A stretch of DNA of 64,000 nucleotides, taken from contig BTPG01000006.1 of assembly GCA_036245525.1 (NCBI GenBank), positions 89,949,504-90,013,503 on the forward strand, in the 5' to 3' direction. Shown piece by piece: positions 42,461-54,534 of the stretch. This stretch comes from Semisulcospira habei (taxonomy: Eukaryota > Mollusca > Gastropoda > Semisulcospiridae). The notes under the pieces are model-generated. The model was not told the origin of the DNA and made no database searches. It saw only the letters and a list, made by a program, of their open reading frames with translations. The translations under genes were made by a program, and so were the position numbers. Every line of letters starts with the position of its first letter. Position 1 is the first letter of the stretch.

Positions 42461-44133
42461 AGGTGAAAGATCTGCTGCCTGTGCTGCTTCAGCATCGTGT
42501 GGGGGGTGGGCAAGGACAGGGGGGGGGATCCATGGAGAGGCTGAGGAGATCGGTCGTCCAACTCCTGTTCCAGGTGGATGGAGCGACGAGGAGATGGATC
42601 ACATTGCAGCCCCTGAGCTTCAGCAAGACCTTGGGCACCAGCACTGTCGGTGGGGACGCGTAGGTCACGAGGCCCTCATAACAGACGGAGAGAGCATCCA
42701 CCGGCCACGCTAGGGGATCCGGGATGGGAGAGACGAAGACAGGCAGTCATCTGTTCCACTGAGTCACGAACAAGTCGATCATCGGGGTCTCCCAGTGTGC
42801 ACAAATCATGCAGAAGATCTTCGGACTCAGCGACCCCTCGATGTGCAGGAGCTGACCTTTCCACAAGAGGGAGTCCGCGAGGACGTTCAGGCAGCCTGGA
42901 ATTTGGTGAGCCCGGAGTGAGATGCTATGGTCCCTGCACCCCAGAAGCAGCTGGTAAAGGAGCATGCAGAGGGTCGGGGAGCAGGTGCCCCCCTGCTTCT
43001 GGATGTACGCGACGACCGTCACATTGTCGGACATGACCAGGACCTCTTGGTGGAGAAGACGGGACTGCCAATGGTTGAGGGCCAACCACACCGCCTTTAA
43101 CTCCAGCCAATTGATGTGCCTGTCCGAGAGATCCGGGGGCCACGGGCCCGAGGCAGCGGAGACGTCCGGCAGGAGGTGCGCGCCCCAACCCAACCGGCTG
43201 GCGTTGGTGCAGAGGGAGATTGATTGATTGATTGTACATTGCTTAACGTCCCGACAGCAACAAGGCTTTCTCAGGACGTGCCTGCACTGCTTGTGAAAAA
43301 GAAAAAACAGAACATTGAATGTATGTCGCCAGCCGGTCAAATACGTTAAATAAACCTAACACATGGGGCCTAAATAATGCTAAGACCATTTAGCAACACA
43401 CATCCAATATCAAGAGCTACAGGCAGTGCAGACAGTAGGGAGAGTTTTTAAAAGGCAAATACAGGTGAATGGACAAAGGGTAGACAGAAACACATGCCCC
43501 AGAATAGAGAGAAAAACCCACCCTGTGGGGCTGACCAGGGTGACCCTGAGAACTGCAGAGGGAGAGCTGCGGCGGGGGAGAGCAGAGAGGGACACCCGAG
43601 ACAAGCCAGGCGGGGTCCGCCCACCGCTGGAGGTGGGCCCGGACAAGCGGGAGGACAGGGACTGGGGCCGCGAGGTCGTGGGAGGACGGGCGCCAATGGG
43701 CAAGGAGGTGGAGCTGGAGCGGGCGCGATTAGAGCCGGCCCAGGGGCAAGAGATCCGCCCCTGCGTTCATAAGGCCGAGTAGTTGCAACCAGACCCACAC
43801 CAGGACCCCGTCCACGCGGGACACCCGGCAGGAGAACTCCACCAACTCGTGACGCGTGCCTCCAGCAGTCTCACGAGGCTGCAGTCGGTCAGAAACTCCA
43901 TAAAGAGATGCACAAACCAGTGGGACAGAGAGAGATCGGACTTTCCTCTGTTGACCAGGAAGCCGAGTCGACGGAGGAGGGTGAGAAACGCATCCCAGTC
44001 CGCGGCAAGGGTGGCAGAGTCCTGGTTCCGGAGCAGTAGATCATCCAAAAAATTGGAGATGGGGCTGGAGGACGTCTGACAGGCCTTGGCAACCACTGCA
44101 TCCACGATCCGGGTGAACACCCAAGGGCTGAGA
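42461..44133 (-). pseudogene. DIRS-F RT/RNase H/MT-like remnant, SINE-split
   Basis: Pieces: methyltransferase-like block near 42750 (IDLFVTQWNR), RNase H (WLELKAVWLALNHW, LVMSDNVTVVAYIQKQGG, CTNASRLGWGAHLL with the catalytic Asp changed to Asn) and RT from LSPWVFTRIVDAVVAKA with LDDLLLRNQ. A SINE-like copy interrupts RNase H at 43220-43553. Everything N-terminal to LSPWVF is lost at the LINE junction. Confidence 0.75.
43220..43553 (-). mobile_element. SINE-like retroposon copy 2
   Basis: Flanked by a 12-bp duplication TGCAGAGGGAGA (43208-43219 and 43554-43565). The minus-strand tail is (CAAT)n. It lacks the roughly 50-bp 5' segment of copy 3, so it is 5'-truncated. It sits in the DIRS-F RNase H region. 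Confidence 0.85.
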
Positions 44134-46914
44134 GTTTGACTGGACTGCCACTCACGGGCTATGTACGCACTAACCACATGTCTAAAATCACTATAAACAG
44201 TCTGTGTGTCAGGGACAGGGTCGTTGCGGGCATCGTTGGCAGCAGAATCTGTGATCCTGTTGCCTTCGATGCCCACATGCCCTGGGACCCAAATAAAAAT
44301 GATGTCATAATATTCCTTCATCAAGTCTGTGTTGAGTTCTCTGATCTGCACCAGCAGTGGGTGGTCATTTCCCGTGCCCTGAAGGGCTTGCAGGGCAGAA
44401 AGAGAGTCAGACAGAATCAGGAAGTTCCTTTCTCTAGATCGATAAGCATGCCTGAGTGCCAGCAGAACCGCCTGCAGTTCTGCACTAAATACAGATGAGT
44501 GGTCTGGGAGGCGGTGCTTAAATGGGTGTCTAGGATGGAGAGGACACTGCGGCCGCAGCCACTCTCCCATCCGCAGACTTTGACCCATCCGTATAGATAT
44601 GACAATAGCCAGGAAAAATTGAAAGGAGTTCATTCAGGCTCTGTTGGTATATGGCTGGTGGAGTAGTCTTTCTTGTGGGCAGTCAAGTCCAGCAAGATGT
44701 CAGGAACCGGTAAGAGCCAGGGTGGAGTGATGTGTTGCAGGGATTCCGAAACTCTGTCCAGGTCCAATCCGGCCGCCTGCAGATGAGGTCGGACACGGAA
44801 AGAAAGTGGACGGACAGCTCCCGGATGGGTATCATAAATCTCTGCAAATGATGGTTTAAAAACCCAATCATAGGCAGGATTGTCTGGATGGGCCTTCAGT
44901 TTCAGAACGTAGCTGAGCATGAGGCGGAGGAGGTGGATGCGGCGGAGCTTGAGAGAAGGCTCCCCTGCCTCGGCATACAGACCAGAAACTGGAGACATCC
45001 TGAAGGCCCCAAGACATATCTGCAGACCCTGATGGTGAATTGTGTTCAGACGCTGTAGCACAGACTTGGAAGCTGAGCCATACACCACAGAGCCGTAATC
45101 CAGTTTGGACCGAACAAGGGCCCGGTACAGTCGAAGTAAGACAGTACGGTCCACACCCCAGTCAGTATGACCAATGACACGAAGAACGTCGAGAGCCTTC
45201 TGACAAGAGGTTCTGAGGTAATTAATATGGTTGCGGAAGGTAAGTCTTTTGTCAAAGATGACCCCCAGAAACTCTGCCTCCTCGGCCACCTTAATTGGCA
45301 CTCCAGCAATGCTCAGGCTAGGTTCTGGAAAAAATCTCGTCTGATTAGTAAAATGCACACAGACTGTCTTGGAGGGCGCGAACCTGAATCCATTGAGAGA
45401 CACCCACCGTTGGATGCGATCAACGCACAGCTGCAAACGCCTCTCAAGGGACGCAAGTCCTCGACCACGTGCGCACAAAGCAAACAAACAAACAAAGAGC
45501 ATTCAGAATCATCCTTGACGGCCTTTACAATGTTATTAATTTTAATACTAAATAAAACAGGAGATAGAATGCTGCCCTGCGGGCCACCCATCTCTTGTTC
45601 AAAGGAGTCGGAGAGGGTGGAGCCCACACGGACATGGAACGACCGGTTAGTCAAAAAATTGTGAATAAAAACGGGCAGGTGCCCTTTAAAATCCATGTCC
45701 AACAAGTCAGACATTATTCAATACTTCCAGCTAGTGTCATATGTCTTCTCAAGATTGAAGAAAATTGCATAGACATGCTGCTTGTTGACAAAAGCATCTC
45801 AAATAAATGATTCAAAGCGGACTAGATGGTCAGTTGTACTACGGAAGCGCCGGAAACCGCACTGGTGGTCTGTGATGAGACCCTGTGACTCAAGATGCCA
45901 CACCAGGCGGGCGTTGACCATGCGCTCCATAGTTTTACATAAACATGATGTCAAAGCGATAGGCCGGTAGTTGCCCGGGCCCGGGTCAAAAGGATCCTTA
46001 CCCGGCTTGGGGATCGGTACAACCACAGCCTGGTGCCAAGACGGCGGAAAATGGCCAGTTCTCCAGATATGGTTAAAGGGCTTGAGAAGTACAAGGTGTG
46101 ACCTCTCAGGCAGATGCGTTAGGAATTGATAGTGGATGGTATCTAGGCCAACAGCAGAGTCATTACATTTCTGCAAGGCTTGCTGCAATTCTGATAATGT
46201 AAAAGGGGCATTATAGTCTTCTGAGTTATCAGACTTAAAATCACAAATACAAGACTCTCGCTTCTCCTTCTCTCTCTGGAAGAAGGGTGAATAATGCTCT
46301 GTTGAAGAATTATGGGCAATGGTGGAGGCAAGCAAATTGGCCACAGCTTTTTTATCTGTGACCAAGCTGGCACCATCTCTAAGATGGCCGACAGAAGCCG
46401 AGCAATCCCTGCCCCTAATTCTTTGAACAGCCTTCCAGACTTTCTGGGATGGAGTCCGAGAAGTTAAAGATGAGACGAAGCGTCTCCAGGAAGCACGGCG
46501 TTCACATTTTAAAATGTAACGGGCTTTCGCCCTCAGCCTTTTAAAGGTTAAAATATTCACTTGTGACGGATTACGGAAAGCACGTCACTGAGCAGATGGT
46601 GGCAGGTAAATACTGCATATGGTTATGGTCTTCTTTAAGGTAACCCGAGCTGCGACAGCCTGAAGACAGGTGTCGACACTAACGGAGCTACATAAAAACT
46701 GGTTGCTAATGAGAAAAGCCACTCCACCCGAGCGCCTCTCCGAATCAGAGCCTTTATGGATAGCATTAAAACCATTAAAGGAGACAGGATCAGAAGTCTT
46801 CAGGTAAGTCTCCTGAAGAGATATTACTGAGGCGCTATTGGACTTGACTAGAAGGCGTAATTCTTCAAAGTTAGTGTGAAAACCATGACAATTCCACTTA
46901 AGCAGAGAGTACAT
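44134..46914 (-). pseudogene. I-group LINE ORF2 remnant
   Basis: The N-terminal endonuclease is readable only for its first third (LLKWNCHGFHTNFEELRLLV, VISLQETYL) and then deleted near 46580. RT boxes follow in several frames: GLDTIHYQFLTHLP, NYRPIALTSCLCKTMERM, QCGFRRFRSTTDHLVRF, GGPQGSILSPVLF. The YxDD box is degraded (SLFVCLL). RNase H is recognisable (VFSAELQAVLLALRHAY, LILSDSLSALQAL, VWVPGH-type WVPGHVGIEGN). Stops and frameshifts make it dead. Confidence 0.78.
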
Positions 46915-46923
46915 GATTAGGTT

Positions 46924-48112
46924 TTATGAGGAGGAGAAGAGTTCCTTCCCCCATTTTCCTGTGCTTTGGAAGGAGTCAAAGAAACAGAGGGGGGTCGACT
47001 CCCGGGTCTCCTCCAGTTCCTCGGAGATGAGGGGGGAAGGAGCTGCCACAGCACCAGCTACCACAACTTCCACCCCCTCCATTTGCTCCTCCAATGCAGC
47101 ATATTTATTTTGAAGAGGGACATCAGTGTCCCCCTTCTGGGCTCGTACGCACAGCGGTCCCGTAACTTTCTTAGACTTTTGGGTCGGGGCAGCGTTCCTG
47201 CCGCCAGAGTTGGCGGCCTTAGAAGGCTGACCAGAGCCAGAAGCCTTTGTAGTAATATTGACAGGCTTGGGTGGGGGCTGAGGCTTAGGGGCAGCAGAAG
47301 GCGGTGCCACTGCACCAGTATCGTCCGCCTTCTGCGTTCCCTGGCTCCTCATCACCACTGGAGGAGGGTTACTCTCCAGGAGCGAGCGGATCCGAGGCTC
47401 TGCCCCTAACCAAGAAGTTGGGGTTTGACAAGAGAAGTCTTTGGTGGGGCGCTTGCCTGCCACCACAGCACTGAAAGTATACACAGAGGTGTTATTTGAG
47501 TTTGGCGCAGCCTCAGCTGCACCAGGGCCGTCAACCAGTTTTCGGGCATCCGCAAAGGACAGCCCCTTCTCCACACGCACCTGCTGAATCTTGCACTCGG
47601 ATATCCAACGAGAGGGCACTTCTTGTCCGAAGCCATATGCGCCCCCCTGGCAATTCACACAGGGGGATGGCTGTGCAGGACTCAGCAGAGTGTCTGGGCT
47701 TAGTGCAGTGGGCGCATAGAGCCTCTGCCTGGCGGCACGTCTTCTGCCCATGGCCATACTTTTGGCACTTAAAGCACCGGAGGGGGAGAGGGACGTACTT
47801 TTTCACTTTTAGGGAGTAGTAACCTCCCCAGATGGTGGTAGGAGCTGTGGGGGTGCCAAACGTCAGGATGATGGTAGGGAGACGGATCTCCCTACCACCT
47901 CGTTTGGAAACGAAACGCCCGATGTAGGTCACCCCCTGTGACTTAAGGTTCCGTACAAGTTCATCTTCAGACAGATCTGCCAATGCTTGATCTTTAATCA
48001 CTCCTCTAGAAGAATTCATCGTTTTGTGGGGAGTGACCTCCACTGGAGTGTCTCCGATAGAGGAGAGTCTCAGTAGCCCATTGGAGTGTGCCCGGGTATG
48101 GCACTCTACCAG
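46924..48112 (-). pseudogene. I-group LINE ORF1, 3' part
   Basis: The sequence continues from the 57247-57459 segment: ECHTRAHSNGLLRLSS, KSQGVTYIGRFVSKRGGR, then two CCHC knuckles (CFKCQKYGHGQKTC, CAHCTKPRHSAESC) and a Pro/Ala/Lys-rich tail to 46924. A frameshift lies near 47640. ORF1 proteins of this type bind element RNA (family knowledge). Confidence 0.75.
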
Positions 48113-49913
48113 TGTCACGTAACGGATGTGACATGTTGTTTCATTTTTTTCGCCAAGTCGTTTTTCTGTTAATAAATGTAGATCGCCGAATTCTGTACAT
48201 AGCCTTAGTTTAGGGAAGTTAATAAACGTAGTGTGAGCGTAATCGTAAAGCCCGTGCAGCAAGCTTAACAGTGAGCGATTACAGCGGTTGCACGCTTTAG
48301 CCAAGTAGCTTTAAACCGAACAGTGTTCAGAAGCAAAGTTAACCTGCGAGGTAGCAGTAGGATATTAGTCAGTCAGCGGAGTTAGCCAGCGAAGTGAGAG
48401 TCTGGGTCAGGGTGCGGCCTCGTTTGGAGCCCTTGACAAGCTGTGTGAGGGTTCTTTTACCCTCCCTGCAAGACCACGGCCAGTGTTCCTGGGTGTGGGT
48501 GTCCCGAGAGACTTGTGACCACGGCTGCTACTCACCAGAAGACCCCTCCGGTTCGTCTTCGTCTTGTTTTGTCTCGTCCTGCCGGAGGACTCACCAGTGA
48601 CAGGTAAATTATTCATGCCATTTTCCTCAGTTAGCTGCTGTGCTCTCGGGTGTGTGAATGTGTATATAGGTGCGGAAGGGTATGTTCGTCTAGTTTTTTA
48701 GTGATGTTTTAATTGAGTCTTTAACCATGTTTTTTAGGTTGGGTTGTAATGTGGTGGGTGTCGGATTTAGTTTATGTCGGCTGTCGCCGAGTGAGTATAT
48801 TTAAAGGGCCATGTTGTAAAATGAATTAAAGTGGGTATCCTTTCAAATATATATTGGTATTAAGTCCTAGATGTAATGTAATAAGATTGTCACGTTGGGT
48901 GGTTGCTGGTGATTGTTTCATATCTTTGTATGTACATCGGGATATTTTGATAATGTTGGTTTTAGCAGTGGCAATGTTATTATACAAAAGTGGTTGTGCT
49001 AGCTTAATGCTAGTGTAATAGAATAGTGCAGACCTGGTGAATGTTGAATGTACATAGGAAGCTTTCATATCCATGATTGTATATTTAATATGGCCAAGGC
49101 AGGTATTAGGGTGAGACGAGACACAACTCACGTGGTTTGTGAGTAGGTGCGTGTCAAATAGGCCAGAATTAACTGTGTTGGCACTTTGACTGACAATGCG
49201 CCCTTTTCCAGTGCACTGGCTTCGATCATTGGCTTCGAAGATTTCGTTCTTCGATCTCATCATCCACGACCAACGGTGACGCATCATCGGGAGTCGGAAC
49301 GCCTTCGCTAGCCGGTCCTGTTGGACAAGTACGTTGGGCTACAGCAGGCTGATTCTACGTTCTGAGCGTCGGTCACAGGCGTGCGTGGGCAAGCGCGGCT
49401 ACGGTGCTCTGTGGTGCAGGGGTAGTACTCGTACGTTATGAGCCACCCTGTCTAGTGTGGGACAGAGGACACTGTACAGAGACAAAGTTACCCGCCTTGT
49501 ATAGCCGTTGGCCATATTAGTCATTATCACCTGTTAGTCATATTCACATATTAGTCATTATCACCTGTTAGTCATATTCACATATTAGTCATTATCACCT
49601 GTTAGTCATATTCATCTGTTAGTCATATTCACCTGTTAGTCATATTCACCTGTTAGTCATTTTCACTTGTTAGTCATTTTTTATATGTTAATCTTTTTTA
49701 AGTGTTAATACGTTATGAGTGCATGTGTGGGTATGTGTGAGTGTGTGGGGCGTTAGTGGGTCGGGGTGGGAGTTAGAGTAAGGGTAGGTAATAAAGGATT
49801 TGTTTGTTGTTTATCACTGGCGTTGCGTTATTTATTTAGAGTGGGTGGGTTTTCTCGAGTGTCTGCACTCATATTGTCCACAGCGCCCTGACTCTGTCAG
49901 GCGTGTCGTGACA
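48113..49913 (+). repeat. 5' LTR of the gypsy element
   Basis: 1801 bp, TGTCACG...CGTGACA. TATA-like motifs (GTGTATATAGG near 48660; TATATTTAAA near 48797) and an AATAAA near 49790 are visible. It contains TTAGTCAT direct repeats at 49515-49680. Confidence 0.93.
49513..49690. repeat. LTR-internal TTAGTCAT repeats
   Basis: About nine units of TTAGTCAT followed by ATTCACCTG or ATTATCACCTG. The same array is at 56840-57010 in the 3' LTR. The unit spacing is about 17-20 bp. Confidence 0.8.
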
Positions 49914-49917
49914 TATT

Positions 49918-49935
49918 TGGTGGCAGCGGTGGGAT
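49918..49935 (+). other. Primer binding site, tRNA-Leu type
   Basis: TGGTGGCAGCGGTGGGAT lies four bases after the 5' LTR. It is complementary to the CCA-tailed 3' end of metazoan tRNA-Leu(AAG) as I recall it (ATCCCACCGCTGCCACCA). Confidence 0.75.
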
Positions 49936-50284
49936 AAGGATTAGGGGGAGGTAACAGGTTAGGTAGATTAGGGTATTTTTGTGCGCCAGTGACCGTGTGT
50001 TCGTGTTGTGGTACGAGTAAGATTTAGCGGGCGGTTGGCGGGAGTGGGGGCGTATTGCGCCAGGGGGCCACGGCCAGAGAGTGCAGTGCGCATAAACGAG
50101 GGGTGGCATGAGTGGTTGCCTCTCATTACTCAGGTACCGAGTGGTGAGGACCCTTCGGCTCTTGTCACTGTCTAGTCCTTATTCGTTGTTTGTATTCTGT
50201 GTATTTATTTGTTTTGTTTTTTCTTTGTCAGGGGTCCTGCTGGGGAGCAGTTGTCGTCGCTGCCTCCGTGACACCCACACCAGG

Positions 50285-50415
50285 ATGCCCCCTAAACGGG
50301 ATACCAGGGCCACCCGTGCCACGTCGGGGCACGACCCTGAGTCCGAGGGTGGTGGTGCAGGGGATGAGGGTCCAGGAGAGAGAGGAGCCACTTTGGCCAC
50401 TCCCTCTCGGAAGGA
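50285..50415 (+). pseudogene. Gypsy gag N-terminus, cut by SINE-like insertion
   Basis: ATG 50285 opens MPPKRDTRATRATSGHDPES and runs to the target site of the SINE-like element. The matching frame resumes after 50816. The insertion (389 bp plus a 12-bp duplication) destroys the start-proximal frame. Confidence 0.75.
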
Positions 50416-50804
50416 TTGATTGATTGATTGTACATTGCTTAGCGTCCCGACAGCAACAAGGCTTTCTCAGGACGTGCCTGCACTGCTTGTGAAAAAAAAA
50501 AATAAACAGAACATTGAATGTATGTCGCCAGCCGGTCAAATACATTAAATAAACCTAACACACGGGGCCTAAATAAAGCTAAGACCATTTAGCAACACAC
50601 ATCCAATATCAAGAGCTACAGGCAGTGCAGACAGTAGGGAGAGTTTTAAAAAGGCAAATACAGGTGAATGGACAAAGGGTAGACAGAAACACATGCCCCA
50701 GAATAGAGAGAAAAACCCACCCTGTGGGGCTGACCAGGGTGACCCTGGGAACTAAAAAATACCTAACCCCACCCAAGTCCCCCAGGGCAGACCCAGGTGG
50801 GGTG
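50416..50804 (-). mobile_element. SINE-like retroposon copy 3 (longest)
   Basis: Flanked by a 12-bp duplication CTCTCGGAAGGA (50404-50415 and 50805-50816). The minus-strand sequence begins CACCCCACCTGGGTCTGCCC and ends GGGACGCTAAGCAATGTACA with a (CAAT)n tail. It is younger than the gypsy element it entered. Confidence 0.87.
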
Positions 50805-50816
50805 CTCTCGGAAGGA

Positions 50817-53800
50817 AACGGTGGTGAGTACCCTTACCCGTACTCTCACTGCAGCAGGACTGACACCCAGTAGGGATCAGGAAAGTAAAGAGGGGTTAGG
50901 GGTGATGGTAAACCCATATGAGCAGTATAAAGTGCTAGGAGAGGGCCTAGGACTTAGTGGGGGAGCTCTAACCCAGTTCATCCTGTCCGAAGTTAGGAGG
51001 GAGGAAGAAAAACGGGAACGTGACCTAGAGCGTAGGGCGTTAGAGAGGCAGCTCCAGATGGACCGTGAGGCGGTAGAGAGACGGCTCCAGATGGACCGCG
51101 AGGCAGTAGAGAAGCAGCGTCAGATGGACCGCGAGGCAGCCGAGAGACGGCTCCAGATGGACCGCGAGGCAGCCGAGAGACGGCTCCAGATGGACCGTGA
51201 GGCCGCAGAGCAAGCTAGGCGGGATGACTTAGCATTGACCGAACGTAAGCTAGCTGCCGCGGAACAAGCACGGAGAGAGGAGCTAGCCGCCGCGGAACAA
51301 GCACGGAAAGAAGAGCTCGTCGCGGCCGAGACGCGGCTTAGATTACAGTTAGCAGCATCGGAAAAGAAGTCAGTTACGGAGTCTAGTCAGCATTACTCGC
51401 TCAAGATGCGTCCGTTAGAGGATAAGGAAGATGTGGAATCTTACCTTCAGCTCTTTGAGAGAGTAGCCGAAACCCAGGGGTGGCCGAAAGAGGTATGGGG
51501 GATAAGGTTAGCACCTCTATTGCAGGAGGAGGCCCGTGATGCATACCTTAGGCTGACGGTAGAGCAAGGGAAAGATTTTGAGGTGGTGAGGGAGACCTTA
51601 TTGAGAAGATTCAGGTGTGACGCTGAATATTACAGGCGCCAGTTTCGCGAAGCCAAAAAGGAGAGTCTCGAAACGTTTCCACAGTTGTTCGTTAGGTTGA
51701 AGACCTCAGTCAAGCGTTGGTTCACTTTAGCCCATAAGAACATAGAGGACGTAGAACAAGTGCTAGACATGTTTCTGTCTGAGCAACTTTATGCTATTAT
51801 GAATGCAGACCTGGAAATGTTCGTTAGGGAAAAACGTCCTAGGAATGGTGAAGAGGCCGCGGAGCTAGCGCAGCTCCATATCGACACCAAACGGGCAGTC
51901 TCGCGTCCATTGGGTGGGGGGCCGATTCGTCCGCCGTTCAAGAAGGACAAAGGGTCGAATAAACCCCCTGAGACCAAAGCAGAACATAGGGCAGAACCAG
52001 CTAGTTCAGGCAGGGGGACTGGGGAACGGCTGTGTTTCAAGTGTAATAAACCAGGGCACTTAGCAAGGAACTGTCAGAGTAAGGCGTCAGTTAACCAAGT
52101 CACCATTGCTCCTGAGATAGTAGCCGTAATGACAGAGCCCGTGACCGTAGGGATGCGGACGATCCGGCCCTACGACCCGTGGAGTAAGGGATTAGCCAAG
52201 GGAAAGGAAGTTCGTATCATGCGTGATACCGGCGCGGATATGAGTGCGATCGCCGCCAAGTGGATAGAACCCAGGGATCTTACAGGTCGGTTCATAGACG
52301 TCAATCCCGTCGACCATACTAAGTCCGATAAGTATCCGACTGCATGGGTTGAAATCGATTCCCCATTCGTGCGAGGGACGATCGAGCTTATCGTAATGGA
52401 GCGCATGGGACCGGACGTAATCCTAGGGAACTGGGTGACTTTTTCAGATGGGAAACGTAGTCCCGTATCCATTGATGCCAGTGAGTGTGCTATGGCAGCA
52501 GCAGTCCAAACTCGAGCTCAGGTTCAGAGGGAAAAGGAGGGAGAGGGCGCGCTGAAAGTCGTTAAGCAGGCCGATCTCAATGTGACTCCTGCCCAGCTGA
52601 TAGAGTGGCAAAACCAGGACGAAACTCTAGCTCGCGCTAGGAAGTTGGCCGAAGAGGGCCGAGCAATTCCGTCAGGGAAAAGTCTGATAGAATTTTGCAG
52701 GAGGAAGGGAATTCTGTATCGGGTCTATAGCAAAGGAGGCAGCCAAACGTCCCAGTTAGTCGTCCCGAAGCCTTTGAGGGAGACTGTAATGCGTTTAGCG
52801 CACGACCCACCGATGGGGGGGCATTTGGGAGGCAAGAGAACCCGGGAACGCATTTGGGGTACTTTCTATTGGCCGGGGCTGTGTGCTCAAGTTCGCAGGT
52901 ACTGTGAGTCGTGCGAACAATGTCAGAAAGTAGTACCAAGAGGGAGAGTACCACGGGTTCCTATGCAACAGCTTCCGCTAGTAGAAGAACCATTTCAGAG
53001 AGTAGCGGTAGACATTGTGGGGCCTATTGCTCCAGCTTCCGACAGAGGAAACCGGTTCATTCTCGTGACCGTCGATTACGCCACTCGATACCCCGAGGCA
53101 GTACCTTTAAAGGGGATCGAAGCAGAAAGGGTCGCTGAGGCATTGTTAGAAATCTGGTCTAGGGTGGGAATTCCGAGGGAGGTGCTCACCGACCAAGGGT
53201 CCCAGTTCACTTCACAAGTGATGTCTGAAGTCAACCGTTTGCTGTGCATCCAAGGCAAGTGTACTACTCCTTACCATCCGCAGGCAAATGGCCTAGTCGA
53301 ACGTTTCAACGGTACCTTGGTGTCCATGTTGAAGAAGTTAGCTAGCGAGCAACCTCGATGTTGGGACAGATACATTCCCTCATTGCTGTTTGCGTACAGG
53401 GAGGTTCCTCAGGAATCGACGGGGTTCGCGCCGTTCGAGTTATTGTACGGCAAGACTGTAAGGGGGCCCATGTCAGTTCTACGGGATCTGTGGACGAAAG
53501 AGCAGATGGGAGAAGAGGTGAGAGATGCAAGCCAGTACGTGGTAGATTTACGGAATCGCATTGAAGAGACTTGCAGGTTAGCGCAACAGAATTTGAAGCT
53601 AGCTTCGAAAAAGCAGAAACAGCACTTTGATCGCAGAGCCAAACCACGCAGTTTTAGTGCAGGAGACAAGGTTTTGTTGTTACTTCCAGTTAAACACAAC
53701 AAGCTGGAGATGGCTTGGCAGGGACCATTCGAAGTTCTAGAGAGAGTCGGAGAGTGTGACTACAGGGTACGGGTGGGCAGTAAAAATAAACTGTACCATG

Positions 53801-54534
53801 CAAATCTGTTGAAAAAGTTCCAAGAACGAGTGTCAGTAGCTACAGTAGTGATAGATGAGGAGGACGAAGATGAGGGGGGAGAGGCATTCATGGTGGTAAA
53901 GGAAGTACCCACCATTCCTTTGGTAGTGTCTGAAGGACCCTCCGACGTCCATCTTGATCCTAACTGTCCAGAAATCCATTCTAGTATACAAGCTCTGACT
54001 GTCCAGTTTAAGGATATTTTGACAGATTATCCGTTGAGGACGACACTAGACTCGTGTGAAATCCACTTGACTGATGAAGTGCCGGTGAGAACGAAGCAAT
54101 ATCCTCTACCTCATTCTCAGCTAGAGGTAGTCAAAGCCGAAGTGGATGCTATGCTAGAGATGGGAGTAATCGAGAGAGCCAATTCCCCATACAACTCACC
54201 GATCGTCTTGGTGAAGAAGAAGGATGGCACTGTTAGGTTTTGTGTAGATTTTAGGAAACTGAATCAAAAGGTCGTGTTCGATGCTGAGCCAATGCCTGAC
54301 GTGGAGTACCTATTTTCCTTACTGTCCAAGGCTAAGTACTTGAGTAAGTTAGACCTAGCTAAAGGCTACTGGCAGGTACCCATGTTAGAGAGCGACAAAC
54401 CGAAAACTGCTTTCACCACACCGGCAGGACAATTCCAGTGGAAGGTAATGCCTTTCGGGTTAAAGACGGCAGGGGCAATTCTTTTCCCGAATGATGAGGA
54501 GGTTACTAGAACCTTTGCGATTGACGGAAGTTAG
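50817..54534 (+). CDS. Gypsy gag-protease-integrase-RT ORF
   Basis: The open frame runs to a stop at 54532-54534. Residue numbers count from an in-frame ATG at 50797. A charged coiled-coil (repeated MDREAAERRLQ) spans about 65-185. A gag capsid-like domain (LFERVAETQGWPKEVW, LLRRFRCDAEYYRRQF) and a CCHC knuckle at 413 follow. The protease DTGA is at 477. The integrase has an HHCC finger (CESCEQC) and DDE residues Asp739, Asp799 and Glu835. The RT part begins near 1100 (NSPIVLVKKKDGTVRFCVDF). Integrase lies before RT. The frame is lost in the RT palm near 54480, so this polyprotein lacks the catalytic MDD box. Confidence 0.88.

Noticed and set aside
49513..49690. Short regularly spaced repeats as a CRISPR or regulatory array
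   Set aside because: They are direct TTAGTCAT repeats inside an LTR and identical in the other LTR. They form part of the retrotransposon.
50797..50816. ATG at 50797 as the true gag start of the gypsy element
   Set aside because: It lies in the end of the SINE-like insertion and its duplicated target. The original frame starts at 50285.
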